Assembly (NCBI RefSeq): GCF_025290915.1
Contig: NZ_JAOCQE010000026.1
Coordinates: 1-43,358 of the forward strand
DNA length: 43,358 nt
Source: Streptomyces sp. 15-116A
GTDB lineage: Bacteria; Actinomycetota; Actinomycetes; Streptomycetales; Streptomycetaceae
Direction of reading: 5' to 3'
Part shown: positions 6,986 through 15,242 of the stretch, piece after piece
How the letters are laid out: each line of letters opens with the position of its first letter
Numbering within the stretch: position 1 is the first letter of the stretch
Made by a program: the position numbers and the translations under genes
The notes under the pieces: generated by a model
Seen by the model: only the letters and a program-made list of their open reading frames with translations
The model's database searches: none
Told to the model about the DNA's origin: nothing

Positions 6986-7743
6986 CCGCCTACGCACTGA
7001 CCGACTCCTGGACCATGACCCGCCGCGAACTCGCCCGCTGGGGACGGCAGCCGGTCGCGGTGGTGGTGAACCTGGTCTTCCCGGTGATGCTCCTGCTGAT
7101 GTTCGGCTACCTGATCGGCGGCGGGCGGGGCGTGAGCGGCGAGTATCTCGACTTCCTCGTCCCCGGCATGCTGGCGCTCACCATGGCCTTCGGCCTGGAG
7201 GGCACGATGGTCAACGTCACCCAGGACCTGGGCAAGGGCGTCATCGACCGCTTCCGCTCCATGCCGATGGCCGACGGCGCCGTCCTGGTGGGCCGGTCGG
7301 CCGCCGACATGCTCCAGTCCGTGCTCGGTCTCGCGGTGCTGCTCGCCGTCGCCGCGGCGCTCGGCTGGCGCGCGAACGGCGGCCTAGCGGGCTTCCTCGG
7401 GGCCGTGGGGCTGCTTCTGCTGTTCCGCTTCGCCATGCTGTGGATCGGCATTCATCTGGCGCTGGTGGCAGGCAAGCCGGAGATGGTGCAGGCGGTGCAG
7501 ATCCTGGTCTGGCCGGTCGGCTTCGTGTCCAACGCCTTCGCCGCACCCGAGTCCATGCCCGACTGGCTGGGCACGGTCGTCCAGTGGAACCCCATGTCCC
7601 AGGTCGCCACGGCCGTCCGTGACCTGTTCGGCAGCCCCGGTGGCGAGCCCGGACACGTGTGGCCGGCCGTCGCCTGGTCCCTCGCGCTGCTCGCGGTGTT
7701 CTTCCCGCTGGCGGTACGGCGGTTCGGGCGCCTGAGCCGTTAG
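6982..7743 (+). CDS. ABC-2 type permease, DrrB-type
   Basis: The 253-residue integral membrane protein has about six hydrophobic segments, the first around [20 protein letters not shown] and the last around [32 protein letters not shown] is a typical ABC-2 permease motif. The start overlaps the stop of the ATPase gene (GTGA) and AAGGAGG lies 4 nt upstream, so translation is coupled. It forms the membrane channel of the exporter. Confidence 0.92.
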   Translation: MTAYALTDSWTMTRRELARWGRQPVAVVVNLVFPVMLLLMFGYLIGGGRGVSGEYLDFLVPGMLALTMAFGLEGTMVNVTQDLGKGVIDRFRSMPMADGAVLVGRSAADMLQSVLGLAVLLAVAAALGWRANGGLAGFLGAVGLLLLFRFAMLWIGIHLALVAGKPEMVQAVQILVWPVGFVSNAFAAPESMPDWLGTVVQWNPMSQVATAVRDLFGSPGGEPGHVWPAVAWSLALLAVFFPLAVRRFGRLSR

Positions 7744-7748
7744 GCCCT

Positions 7749-7766
7749 CTAGTGCCGCGGCACTAG
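7749..7766. terminator. Perfect palindrome between convergent genes
   Basis: CTAGTGCCGCGGCACTAG is an 18-bp perfect palindrome (7-bp stem, CGCG loop) in the 19-bp gap between the permease stop and the glutamate decarboxylase stop. It may act as a small two-way terminator. Confidence 0.45.
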
Positions 7767-9172
7767 TGATGGAAGCCGGTCGCCGCGCCCCTGTCCTCGG
7801 TGAGGGGGCGCGGCTGCCGGCGCAGGTCCGGCAGGAGGCGTACGAGGTCGTCCTCCAGCAGGTCGGCCAGGTCCTCGGAGAAGCCGTTGCGGCACACCAC
7901 ACGCAGCACGGACAGGTCCTGACGGTTCGCCGGGAAGGTGTACGCCGGTACCAGCCAGCCGTGCTCGCGCAGCCGCCGGGCCACGTCGAAGACGTCGTAC
8001 GCCGTCACGTCGGCCGCCGTGGTGAACGCGAGCACCGGCAACTGGTCGCCTCGGGTCAGCAGCCGGAAGTCGCCGAGCGCCTCGATCCGTTCGGCGAGCG
8101 AGCGCGCCACGTCCCGGGACGCCTGCTGCACCGCCCGGTAGCCCTCCCGGCCGAGCCTGAGGAACGTGTAGTACTGCGCCGCGACCTGGGCGCCCGGCCG
8201 GGAGAAGTTCAGCGCGAAGGTCGGCATGTCGCCGCCCAGGTAGTTCACCCGGAACACCAGCTCCTCGGGCAGCGCCGCCGCGTCCCGCCACAGCGCCCAG
8301 CCGACGCCCGGATAGACCAGGCCGTACTTGTGCCCCGAGGTGTTGATCGACGCCACGCGCGGGAGCCGGAAGTCCCACACCAGGTCCTCGTCGAGGAACG
8401 GCGCGATCATCGCGCCGGACGCCCCGTCGACGTGCACCGGGATGTCGAGACCGGTCCGCTCCTGGAGCGCGTCCAGCGCCGCGCACAGGTCCGCGATCGG
8501 CTCGTAGGAGCCGTCGAAGGTGGAGCCCAGGATGCCGACGACCCCGATGGTGTTCTCGTCGCACAGCGCCGCGGCGGCCTCGGGGTCCAGATGGAAGCGC
8601 TCGCCCTCCATGGGCACCTGACGGGCCTCCACCTCCCAGAAGGCGCAGAACTTCTCCCAGCAGACCTGCACGTTGATGCCCATGACGAGGTTCGGCCGGG
8701 CGTCCTTCGACGGATACCGGTCGGCGTTGCGCAGCGCCCAGCGCCGCTTCAGCGCCATCCCGGCGAGCATGCACGCCTCGCTCGAACCGGTCGTCGAACA
8801 GCCCACGGCGGCCGACGGATCGGGCGCGTGCCACAGATCGGCGAGCATCGCCACGCAGCGCCGCTCCAGCTCGGCGGTGCGCGGGTACTCGTCCTTGTCG
8901 ATCATGTTCTTGTCCCGGCAATCCGCCATCAGCACCCCGGCCTGCGGCTCCATCCAGGTGGTGACGAAGGTGGCGAGGTTCAGCCGTGCGTTGCCGTCCA
9001 GCATCAGCTCGTCGTGCACCAGCTGATACGCCGTCGAGGGCGCCATGGGTGTCTCGGGCAGCCGGTGCTTGGGCGGTGACCCGGTCATGTCGCCGACGGG
9101 GTTCGCCGCCCCGAGGAAGGGGTTGACGGACAGGGGGCGTTCGTCGGTGCTCGGGCCTTCGTGGAGCGGCAT
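7763..9172 (-). CDS. gadB: Glutamate decarboxylase
   Basis: The 469-residue PLP enzyme has the length and motifs of bacterial glutamate decarboxylases: INLATFVTTWMEP-like LNLATFVTTWMEP, GSSEACMLAGMALKRRW, HVDGASGAMIAPF and the PLP-binding Lys282 in SINTSGHKYG. It converts glutamate to GABA and CO2, consuming a proton. The start has GGAGGG five bases upstream. A ClC transporter gene lies 103 bp upstream on the same strand, a pairing that recalls acid-resistance systems. A role in GABA metabolism is also possible. Confidence 0.95.
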   Translation of the reverse strand: MPLHEGPSTDERPLSVNPFLGAANPVGDMTGSPPKHRLPETPMAPSTAYQLVHDELMLDGNARLNLATFVTTWMEPQAGVLMADCRDKNMIDKDEYPRTAELERRCVAMLADLWHAPDPSAAVGCSTTGSSEACMLAGMALKRRWALRNADRYPSKDARPNLVMGINVQVCWEKFCAFWEVEARQVPMEGERFHLDPEAAAALCDENTIGVVGILGSTFDGSYEPIADLCAALDALQERTGLDIPVHVDGASGAMIAPFLDEDLVWDFRLPRVASINTSGHKYGLVYPGVGWALWRDAAALPEELVFRVNYLGGDMPTFALNFSRPGAQVAAQYYTFLRLGREGYRAVQQASRDVARSLAERIEALGDFRLLTRGDQLPVLAFTTAADVTAYDVFDVARRLREHGWLVPAYTFPANRQDLSVLRVVCRNGFSEDLADLLEDDLVRLLPDLRRQPRPLTEDRGAATGFHH

Positions 9173-9275
9173 GGATTCCCTCCGGGGTGCCGGGGTCTGG
9201 GGCGGGTTGTGAGGGGGCGTAGGTCGACACAGGGCGGGGTGTCCGGGTGCGGGAACGTGGAAAGGCGTACGGCGG

Positions 9276-10562
9276 TCAGCGCACCGCCTTGCCGTCCGGC
9301 CGGAGCTGCATCTGCGGGCGTCCGGTCACCAGCAGCCACGCCGGCAGCGAGGCGATGCACAGCAGCGCGACGATGCCCGGTGAGATGACGAGCACGGACG
9401 CGACGAACAGGCTCACCCACCCCTGCCGGGTGATCGCCAGCAGGATCCCCAGCACCCCCGCCGCCACGCCCACCGCCGGATGCACCCCGGGGACGAGCGC
9501 GTGCGCGCACAGCCCGAGCGCGGCCCCGACGAACACCGCCGGAAAGATCCGCCCGCCCCGGAAACCGCAGGACGCGGCGACGAGCAGCGCCGCCAGCTTC
9601 ACCACCGTCATCGTGGCGAACTCGCCCGCCGACCAGCCCCCGGGGTCGGAGGCCAGTTCCGCCATCTCGTCGAGCCCCTTGAACAGCGTCAGATGCCCGC
9701 CCAGCGCCGCCAGAGCGCCCAGCACGGCCCCGCCGGCCGGGAGCATCAGCATCGGGTGCCGCAGCCGCCGGAACGCGCCGTGGACGTACGGGAAGGCGTA
9801 CACGGCGCTCATGCCGAGCAGCGCCCCCACCACGGCGACGGTGACGGCCGACAGCAGATCGGCCCATCCGGGGTGGCCGAACGACGGCAGGTCCAGATCG
9901 AAGCTGGGGGCCGACACCAGGGTGACGGTGAGCGCACCGGCCCCCGCGGCCATCAGCGGCGCGAACAGCTTGTCCCAGAGCAGTCCCTTGGCCGGCTGCC
10001 CGGTCAGCACCTCGGAGAGGATCAGCGCGGCGGCCACGGGCGTGCCGAACAGCGCGCCGATCGTGGCCGCCTCCGCGAGCGCCACCCAGCCGTGCCGCGG
10101 GGACTTCGGGAAGGCTTTGACACCCAGCCAGACCGCCAGGGAGACGTTCACGGCGATGATCGGGTTCTCCGGGCCGAGGCTCGGCCCGCCCGCCAGCATC
10201 AGACCGGTGACCAGAACCAGCCCCGGCAGCACCACCGGCGGCAGCACGGGCGCGTCGAGCCCCGTCGTCGCCGGGTCCGGACCGGCGTGCCCCGGCGTCA
10301 GCCACACCACCAGACCGACCGCGATCCCGGTGGCCACCAGTACCACGAACATCCACAGCACGGAGTACCGGCCGACCCCCAGCGCGTCCGGCAGGCCCTG
10401 CCACAGCACGTGCTCCAGTTCCTCGGCCGCGACCTCGACCCCCACCAGGAGCAGGCTCGCGAGGATGCCGACGAGCAGAGCCGGGACGATGGTGGGCAGC
10501 AGCGAGCGCGCCGGGGTCGCCGGGGTGGCGGAGGGCGCCGCCTGCTCGCTGTGCTGGACCAC
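9276..10562 (-). CDS. ClC-family chloride channel/antiporter
   Basis: The 428-residue membrane protein has about ten hydrophobic segments. GGPSLGPENPI corresponds to the conserved GREGP region, with its Glu as likely gating glutamate; FRGGRIFPAVFVGAALG matches the GxFxP motif. It probably exchanges Cl- for H+ or conducts Cl- across the cytoplasmic membrane. GTG 10562 is preferred over GTG 10568 because TATCGT lies exactly 6 nt upstream and there is no ribosome binding site (leaderless pattern). With gadB downstream it may balance charge during acid stress, as ClC antiporters do in E. coli. That role is inferred. Confidence 0.87.
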   Translation of the reverse strand: MVQHSEQAAPSATPATPARSLLPTIVPALLVGILASLLLVGVEVAAEELEHVLWQGLPDALGVGRYSVLWMFVVLVATGIAVGLVVWLTPGHAGPDPATTGLDAPVLPPVVLPGLVLVTGLMLAGGPSLGPENPIIAVNVSLAVWLGVKAFPKSPRHGWVALAEAATIGALFGTPVAAALILSEVLTGQPAKGLLWDKLFAPLMAAGAGALTVTLVSAPSFDLDLPSFGHPGWADLLSAVTVAVVGALLGMSAVYAFPYVHGAFRRLRHPMLMLPAGGAVLGALAALGGHLTLFKGLDEMAELASDPGGWSAGEFATMTVVKLAALLVAASCGFRGGRIFPAVFVGAALGLCAHALVPGVHPAVGVAAGVLGILLAITRQGWVSLFVASVLVISPGIVALLCIASLPAWLLVTGRPQMQLRPDGKAVR

Positions 10563-10574
10563 TCGCACACGATA
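10563..10574 (-). promoter_or_regulatory. Leaderless promoter of the ClC gene
   Basis: On the minus strand TATCGT (10574-10569) is followed by 6 nt and the GTG at 10562. No Shine-Dalgarno sequence is present. Confidence 0.4.
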
Positions 10575-10638
10575 AGCGGATCAAGCGGACATACCCGGCG
10601 CGACATCGGCCCGCGCGACCACCGCGGGGAAAACGGGC

Positions 10639-10669
10639 TTGCACCTCACGTCACGTGAGGACTCATCGT
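10639..10669 (+). promoter_or_regulatory. tipA promoter with MerR-type operator
   Basis: TTGCAC (10639-10644) and CATCGT (10664-10669) are separated by 19 bp, the long spacer typical of MerR-type promoters. The spacer holds the inverted repeat CCTCACGTCACGTGAGG (10644-10660), with 8-bp arms around a central C. From memory this matches the S. lividans ptipA promoter, where TipAL binds and activates when thiostrepton-like peptides are present. Confidence 0.88.
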
Positions 10670-10696
10670 GACGTGCGTACCGAGAAGGGAGCGGAA

Positions 10697-11458
10697 GTGA
10701 GCTACTCCGTCGGACAGGTGGCCGGCTTCGCCGGAGTCACGGTGCGCACCCTGCACCACTACGACGACATCGGCCTGCTCGTCCCGAGCGAGCGCAGCAA
10801 CGCGGGGCACCGGCGCTACAGCGACGCCGACCTCGACCGGCTGCAGCAGATCCTGTTCTACCGGGAGCTCGGCTTCCCGCTCGAGGAGGTCGCCGCCCTG
10901 CTCGACGACCCGGCCGCGGACCCGCGCGCGCATCTGCGCCGCCAGCACGAGCTGCTGACCGCCCGGATCGAGAAGCTGCAGAAGATGGCGGCGGCCGTGG
11001 AGCACGCCATGGAGGCACGCACGATGGGCATCAACCTCACGCCCGAGGAGAAGTTCGAGGTCTTCGGTGACTTCGACCCCGACCAGTACGAGGAGGAGGT
11101 CCAGCAGCGCTGGGGCGACACCGACGCCTACCGTCAGTCGCAGCAGCGGGCCGCCTCCTACACCAAGGAGGACTGGCAGCGCATCCAGCGCGAGGCCGAC
11201 GAGCTCACCCGGCGCTTCGTCGCCCTGATGGAGGCCGGTGAGCCCGCCGAGTCCGAGGCGGCCATGGACGTCGCCGAGGATCACCGGCAGGGCATCTCCC
11301 GCAACCACTACGACTGCGGTTACGAGATGCACACCTGCCTGGGCGAGATGTACGTCAACGACGAACGCTTCACGCGCAACATCGACCAGGCGAAGCCCGG
11401 TCTCGCCGCCTACATGCGGGACGCGATCCTCGCCAACGCCGTCCGGCACACCGCGTGA
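10697..11458 (+). CDS. tipA: TipAL, thiopeptide-sensing MerR-family activator
   Basis: The 253-residue protein has an N-terminal MerR helix-turn-helix (VGQVAGFAGVTVRTLHHYDD), a long coiled coil, and the C-terminal TipAS drug-binding domain. Cys207 and Cys214 are both present in CGYEMHTC; Cys214 is the residue known to bind thiostrepton covalently in TipAL. An internal ATG at 11024 (Met110) with GGAGG upstream marks the start of the separately made TipAS (144 residues). GTG 10697 has GGGAGCGGAA before it. TipAL activates its own promoter on binding thiopeptides; TipAS sequesters the drug. Confidence 0.96.
   Translation: MSYSVGQVAGFAGVTVRTLHHYDDIGLLVPSERSNAGHRRYSDADLDRLQQILFYRELGFPLEEVAALLDDPAADPRAHLRRQHELLTARIEKLQKMAAAVEHAMEARTMGINLTPEEKFEVFGDFDPDQYEEEVQQRWGDTDAYRQSQQRAASYTKEDWQRIQREADELTRRFVALMEAGEPAESEAAMDVAEDHRQGISRNHYDCGYEMHTCLGEMYVNDERFTRNIDQAKPGLAAYMRDAILANAVRHTA
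11024..11458 (+). CDS. tipA: TipAS, internal in-frame product of tipA
   Basis: ATG 11024 begins MGINLTPEEKFEVFGDF and corresponds to Met110 of TipAL. GGAGG lies about 10 nt upstream inside the coding sequence. In S. lividans this internal start makes the abundant 144-residue drug-binding form lacking the DNA-binding domain. Its use here is inferred from exact conservation of position. Confidence 0.75.
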   Translation: MGINLTPEEKFEVFGDFDPDQYEEEVQQRWGDTDAYRQSQQRAASYTKEDWQRIQREADELTRRFVALMEAGEPAESEAAMDVAEDHRQGISRNHYDCGYEMHTCLGEMYVNDERFTRNIDQAKPGLAAYMRDAILANAVRHTA

Positions 11459-11460
11459 TT

Positions 11461-11488
11461 CCTGGCCCGGGGTCACTCCCGGGCCAGG
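11461..11488. terminator. Two-way terminator after tipA
   Basis: CCTGGCCCGGG (11461-11471) and its perfect complement (11478-11488) flank a 6-nt loop, 2 bp after the tipA stop. The right arm overlaps the last codons of the convergent YbjQ-family gene. Confidence 0.75.
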
Positions 11489-11838
11489 ACCACCGCCGTT
11501 CCGTACGCGCACACCTCGGTGCCGACGTCCGCCGCGTCCGTCACGTCGAAGCGGAACGCCAGCACCCCGTTCGCGCCCCGCGCGCGTGCCTGCTCCACGA
11601 GCCGCGCCATCGCCTGGTTGCGGGTCTCCACCAGCGTCTTGGTGAGCCCCTTGAGCTCCCCGCCGACCAGCGACTTCAGCCCGGCGCCGATCTGGCTGCC
11701 GACGTGGCGCGAGCGCACGGTCAGTCCGAAGACCTCGCCGATGATTGCCTGCACCCGGTAGCCGGGGACGTCGTTCGTCGTGACCACCAGGACGTCCGGT
11801 TCGGGGCCCTGTCCACCGCCGTATTCTTCGATGCCCAT
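11473..11838 (-). CDS. UPF0145 / YbjQ-family protein
   Basis: The 121-residue protein carries the family pattern VVTTNDVPGYRVQAIIGEVFGLTVRSRH, then ETRNQAMARLVEQARARGANGVLAFRFDV. Members form pentameric beta-rich assemblies and often occur near stress or secretion genes, but no reaction is known. ATG 11838 (MGIEEYGGG) is chosen because homology-like sequence starts shortly after it; only a weak GTGGA precedes it. It is divergent from the DedA gene, with 134 bp between the starts. Confidence 0.85.
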   Translation of the reverse strand: MGIEEYGGGQGPEPDVLVVTTNDVPGYRVQAIIGEVFGLTVRSRHVGSQIGAGLKSLVGGELKGLTKTLVETRNQAMARLVEQARARGANGVLAFRFDVTDAADVGTEVCAYGTAVVLARE

Positions 11839-11972
11839 GGTCCACAGGTTTGCCCAGGGCGGGGCACAGTGCATCCTGGGTACGCCCATGGAACCTGGGC
11901 CGCGGCGGCTGCGTTGATAATTTGGGCAGCCAGCCCTTGCCCATCCCCCCAAGCAGCAGGAGCCACAGCCCC

Positions 11973-12710
11973 GTGACCACCCTTGCGCTCGGCCCCGAGT
12001 GGCTGAGCCCGGACTACCTGATCGAGACGTTCAGCCTCCCCGGCATCCTGCTGATCGTCTTCGCCGAGTCCGGACTCTTCGCTTTTCTGCCCGGCGACTC
12101 CCTGCTGTTCACGGCGGGCCTCTTCGTGGCCGAGGGCAACTACATCAGCCAGCCGCTGTGGCTGGTCTGCACGCTGATCGTGATCGCCGCGGTCGTCGGC
12201 GACCAGGTCGGCTACATGATCGGCAAGTTCTTCGGCCCGAGAATCTTCAACCGCCCCAACTCCAGGCTCTTCAAGCAGGAGAACCTGGAGAAGGCCCACG
12301 AGTTCATGGAGAAGTACGGCCCGAAGGCGATCGTCCTGGCCCGCTTCGTCCCCATCGTGCGCACCTTCGCCCCCATCGTGGCCGGCGCCGGCCGCATGAA
12401 GTACCGCACGTTCTTCACGTACAACGTGATCGGCGGCATCGCCTGGGGCTCGGGCGTCACCTGCGCCGGCTACTGGCTCGGCCAGATCGAGTTCATCAAG
12501 ACGAACGTCGAGGCGATTCTGGTCCTGATCGTCTTCCTGTCCGTGGTCCCGATCATCATCGAGTACGTCCGGGAGCGCGGCAAGAAGAAGCGAGCGGCGG
12601 CGAACCAGCCTCCGGCACCTCAGCAGCAGCCCCCGTACCCGGTGATGGACGAGCCGACGACCCAACTGCGGCGCATCGACCCGCAGCAGCCTTACGACCG
12701 GCGCTACTGA
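11973..12710 (+). CDS. DedA-family membrane protein
   Basis: The 245-residue protein has the DedA (SNARE-associated/VTT) pattern: FAESGLFAFLPGDSLLFTAG, GDQVGYMIGKFFGPRIF, EKYGPKAIVLARFVPIVRTF and a glycine-rich stretch GAGRMKYRTFFTYNVIGG. DedA proteins are proposed lipid flippases (undecaprenyl phosphate or phospholipid) driven by proton flow. The conserved Glu/Asp and the RFVPIVRTF arginines are present. The C-terminal tail of about 45 residues is hydrophilic and rich in Pro/Gln. GTG 11973 is preceded by AGGAG at 10 nt. Confidence 0.92.
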   Translation: MTTLALGPEWLSPDYLIETFSLPGILLIVFAESGLFAFLPGDSLLFTAGLFVAEGNYISQPLWLVCTLIVIAAVVGDQVGYMIGKFFGPRIFNRPNSRLFKQENLEKAHEFMEKYGPKAIVLARFVPIVRTFAPIVAGAGRMKYRTFFTYNVIGGIAWGSGVTCAGYWLGQIEFIKTNVEAILVLIVFLSVVPIIIEYVRERGKKKRAAANQPPAPQQQPPYPVMDEPTTQLRRIDPQQPYDRRY

Positions 12711-12715
12711 AGCCA

Positions 12716-12790
12716 ACCCAAGGGGCGCGGGGAACTGCGCGACCAGCCACGACGCACCCGCACCCGCGAACGAACCGCGCCCCCCGAGCT
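12716..12790. repeat. Dispersed Streptomyces intergenic repeat, hairpin-forming
   Basis: The 94-bp gap between two convergent genes begins with AGGGGCGCGGGGAACTGCGC, a sequence I recall as frequent in intergenic regions of many Streptomyces genomes. GGGGCGCGG (12722-12730) can pair with CCGCGCCCC (12775-12783). It probably serves as a two-way terminator. Confidence 0.55.
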
Positions 12791-12804
12791 CGTAGGCACC
12801 CTTC

Positions 12805-14511
12805 TCAGAATCCCCGCGTCCGCTTGGCCGCCCGCCGCTTCTCGGCGGAGCCGATCCGCAAGAACATCCGCGAGATCTCCGACCCGAGATTCACCCCGAT
12901 CGCGATGGCCATCGCCAGAGCCACCGCCTGCGTGAGGAACACCAACCCCGCATCGACCTCGTTCTGCGCGATCGCCAGCAGTCCGAAGTACGTCGCGGAA
13001 CCCGGCAGCAGGGGCCCGATCGCCGCCGTCGTGTACGGCAACGCCGACGCGAACCGGTACCGCGACAGCAACTGCCCGAACAGCCCGACGACCCCCGCAG
13101 CAGCCGCCGTAGAGGCGACCGGCGAGATTTCACCGGCGTAGTGCATCGCGCCGTACACCACCCACGCGACCCCACCGTTGAGGGTCACCATCAGCACGGT
13201 GTGCCGCTCCTGCTGCAACAGCACGGCGAACGTCAGCGACAGCAGCATCGACGCGAGGATCTGCCACACCGGACGCTCGGAGATCGCCAGCGCCGCGTCC
13301 GGGTTGAGCTCGGCGCCCAGCTGCACGCCGAAGTACAGCACCACCAGCACCCCGGCCACGATGCCCACGAAGAAGTACAGGACCTCCAGCAGCCGCGCCG
13401 ACGCGGTGATGTAGAAGCCGGTCAGCCCGTCCTGCACGCCCGCCACCAGCGCCCGCCCGGGCAGCAGCGCGAACAGCCCACCGGTGATCACCGCGGAGGC
13501 GGTCACGTCCGCGTGGGCCAGCGTCAGCGTCACCCCGATCGCCGCCGGCGGCATCGCGGCCACCGTGAACTGGTAGAACTCCGGCAGCCCCCGCCCCGCG
13601 CACAGCCACGCCAGCCGGTCGCCGAGCATCGCGCCGACCGCGGCGGCCACGAACACCAGCGGCCCACCGCCCACCAGCACCGAGGCCGCGCCCGCCAGCA
13701 GCCCGCTCGCCACCGTCAGCACCCAGCCGGGATACGGGTGCCGGTTGCGGCGGATCTCCGCGAGCCGCCGGTAGGCCTCCTCCAGGGAGATGTGCGTCTC
13801 GTCGTCGCTCAGGTCGTCCACCAGCCGGTACACGGCCGCCAGACGCGTGTAGTCGGTGCCCCGGCGGCGCACCGTACGGGAGGCGGTCACCGGGTCGTCC
13901 ACCAGGGACGGCTGGTACGAGATCGACAGCAGGGTGAAGGTGACGTTCGGTTCGCAGCGGTCCAGGCCGTAGGAGCGGCACACGGCGAACATCGCCGCCT
14001 CCACGTCCTCCGCGCCCTCACCGCCCGCGAGCAGCAGCTCCCCGATACGCAGCGTCAGGTCGAGCACGCGCGGGACGGCCGGGCCGCCCTCCTCCGGCTT
14101 CGGCGTGGCCTTCTCCGGCGCCGGACGCTCGGCCACCGGCATGCGCAGCATCGTGCGCATCCGGTCCTGCCAGGGCACGTCCTTGGTCAGACTGACCAAC
14201 GGCACGCCGCCGGCCGGGGTGAAGGCGGGCGGCGGCTGCTTCGCGCTGTACGTCCTGGGCGTGCTGAACGCGGAGCCCTCCGCCTCGGCGGGCGGCGCCG
14301 GGGTCACGTCGAGCCCGTCCGGGATCGCGAACTCGGAGGTGGTCTCGGACTCGCCGCCGGGCCCCGTCCTGGGGACGGCCAGCCCCTCGGGGATCGCGAA
14401 CTCCGAGGTGATCTCGGATTCGCTCTCCCAAGGGGACGGCACGCCCGCCGGAGGCGTGAACGCACTCCTCGCCTCGTCCGACTGCGGCTTGCGGTCCTCC
14501 GCGTCCGTCAC
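12805..14511 (-). CDS. ThrE-family threonine/serine exporter
   Basis: The 568-residue protein has a hydrophilic N-terminus of about 145 residues, the ThrE (DUF1212) domain (LTLRIGELLLAGGEGAEDVE, then VFAVCRSYGL-like MFAVCRSYGLDRCEPNVTF), and about ten membrane segments ending in IAIGVNLGSEISRMFLRIG. ThrE exports threonine and serine with proton motive force in Corynebacterium; substrates here are inferred. The N-terminal region holds two copies of a motif SE(I/T)TSEFAIP(E/D)GL about 23 residues apart. GTG 14511 has GGGAG 10 nt upstream. Confidence 0.88.
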   Translation of the reverse strand: MTDAEDRKPQSDEARSAFTPPAGVPSPWESESEITSEFAIPEGLAVPRTGPGGESETTSEFAIPDGLDVTPAPPAEAEGSAFSTPRTYSAKQPPPAFTPAGGVPLVSLTKDVPWQDRMRTMLRMPVAERPAPEKATPKPEEGGPAVPRVLDLTLRIGELLLAGGEGAEDVEAAMFAVCRSYGLDRCEPNVTFTLLSISYQPSLVDDPVTASRTVRRRGTDYTRLAAVYRLVDDLSDDETHISLEEAYRRLAEIRRNRHPYPGWVLTVASGLLAGAASVLVGGGPLVFVAAAVGAMLGDRLAWLCAGRGLPEFYQFTVAAMPPAAIGVTLTLAHADVTASAVITGGLFALLPGRALVAGVQDGLTGFYITASARLLEVLYFFVGIVAGVLVVLYFGVQLGAELNPDAALAISERPVWQILASMLLSLTFAVLLQQERHTVLMVTLNGGVAWVVYGAMHYAGEISPVASTAAAAGVVGLFGQLLSRYRFASALPYTTAAIGPLLPGSATYFGLLAIAQNEVDAGLVFLTQAVALAMAIAIGVNLGSEISRMFLRIGSAEKRRAAKRTRGF

Positions 14512-14598
14512 CTGCGTAGCGCTCCCTGTACGACACCGGTCGGTCTGCCTGCTCCGTACAGGCCCCTGCCCCGTACAAGCTCAGTATGCGCACGCACA

Positions 14599-14638
14599 GC
14601 GGAACGGGCCGCACGCGCACGCGTACGGCCCGTTCCGC
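14599..14638 (-). terminator. Terminator after ppa
   Basis: A perfect 13-bp stem, GCGGAACGGGCCG (14599-14611) with its complement at 14626-14638 and a 14-nt loop, lies 24 bp beyond the pyrophosphatase stop codon. Confidence 0.75.
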
Positions 14639-14662
14639 GGCTCACGCCGCCGAGGGGACACC

Positions 14663-15157
14663 TCAGTGGTGGCCGCCCTGCTCCTTGAAACGCTTGTAGG
14701 ACCGCTCGATCTCGGCCTCGGCGTCGACACGGCCCACCCAGTTGGCGCCCTCGACCGACTTGCCGGGCTCCAGGTCCTTGTAGACCTCGAAGAAGTGCTG
14801 GATCTCCAGACGGTCGAACTCCGACACGTGGTGGATGTCCCGCAGGTGCTCCACGCGCGGGTCCGTCGCCGGGACGCACAGCAGCTTGTCGTCGCCACCG
14901 GCCTCGTCCGTCATACGGAACATGCCGATCGCGCGGCACTTGATGAGGCAGCCCGGGAACGTCGGCTCGTCCAGGATGACCAGCGCGTCCAGCGGGTCGC
15001 CGTCCTCACCGAGGGTGTTCTCGACGAAGCCGTAGTCGGTCGGGTAGGCGGTCGAGGTGAAGAGCCGACGGTCCAGGCGGATCCGACCCGTCTCGTGGTC
15101 CACCTCGTACTTGTTCCGCGAACCCTTCGGGATCTCGATCGTGACGTCGAACTCCAC
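14663..15157 (-). CDS. ppa: Inorganic pyrophosphatase
   Basis: The 164-residue protein is a family I soluble pyrophosphatase. It has [28 protein letters not shown], the metal-binding [20 protein letters not shown] and [16 protein letters not shown]. It hydrolyses pyrophosphate released by biosynthetic reactions. GTG 15157 is chosen because GGAGGAG lies just upstream and gives the usual [12 protein letters not shown] start; annotations from ATG 15172 would translate the ribosome binding site itself. It is divergent from the carboxypeptidase gene, with 85 bp between starts. Confidence 0.95.
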   Translation of the reverse strand: MEFDVTIEIPKGSRNKYEVDHETGRIRLDRRLFTSTAYPTDYGFVENTLGEDGDPLDALVILDEPTFPGCLIKCRAIGMFRMTDEAGGDDKLLCVPATDPRVEHLRDIHHVSEFDRLEIQHFFEVYKDLEPGKSVEGANWVGRVDAEAEIERSYKRFKEQGGHH

Positions 15158-15242
15158 CGGACGCTCCTCCATGATCAGCACATAGTTCTGGTGGTTAAGT
15201 GTCCCTCACGCAGGTGTGTGATCGCGAAAGGGGCTGGTGGTC

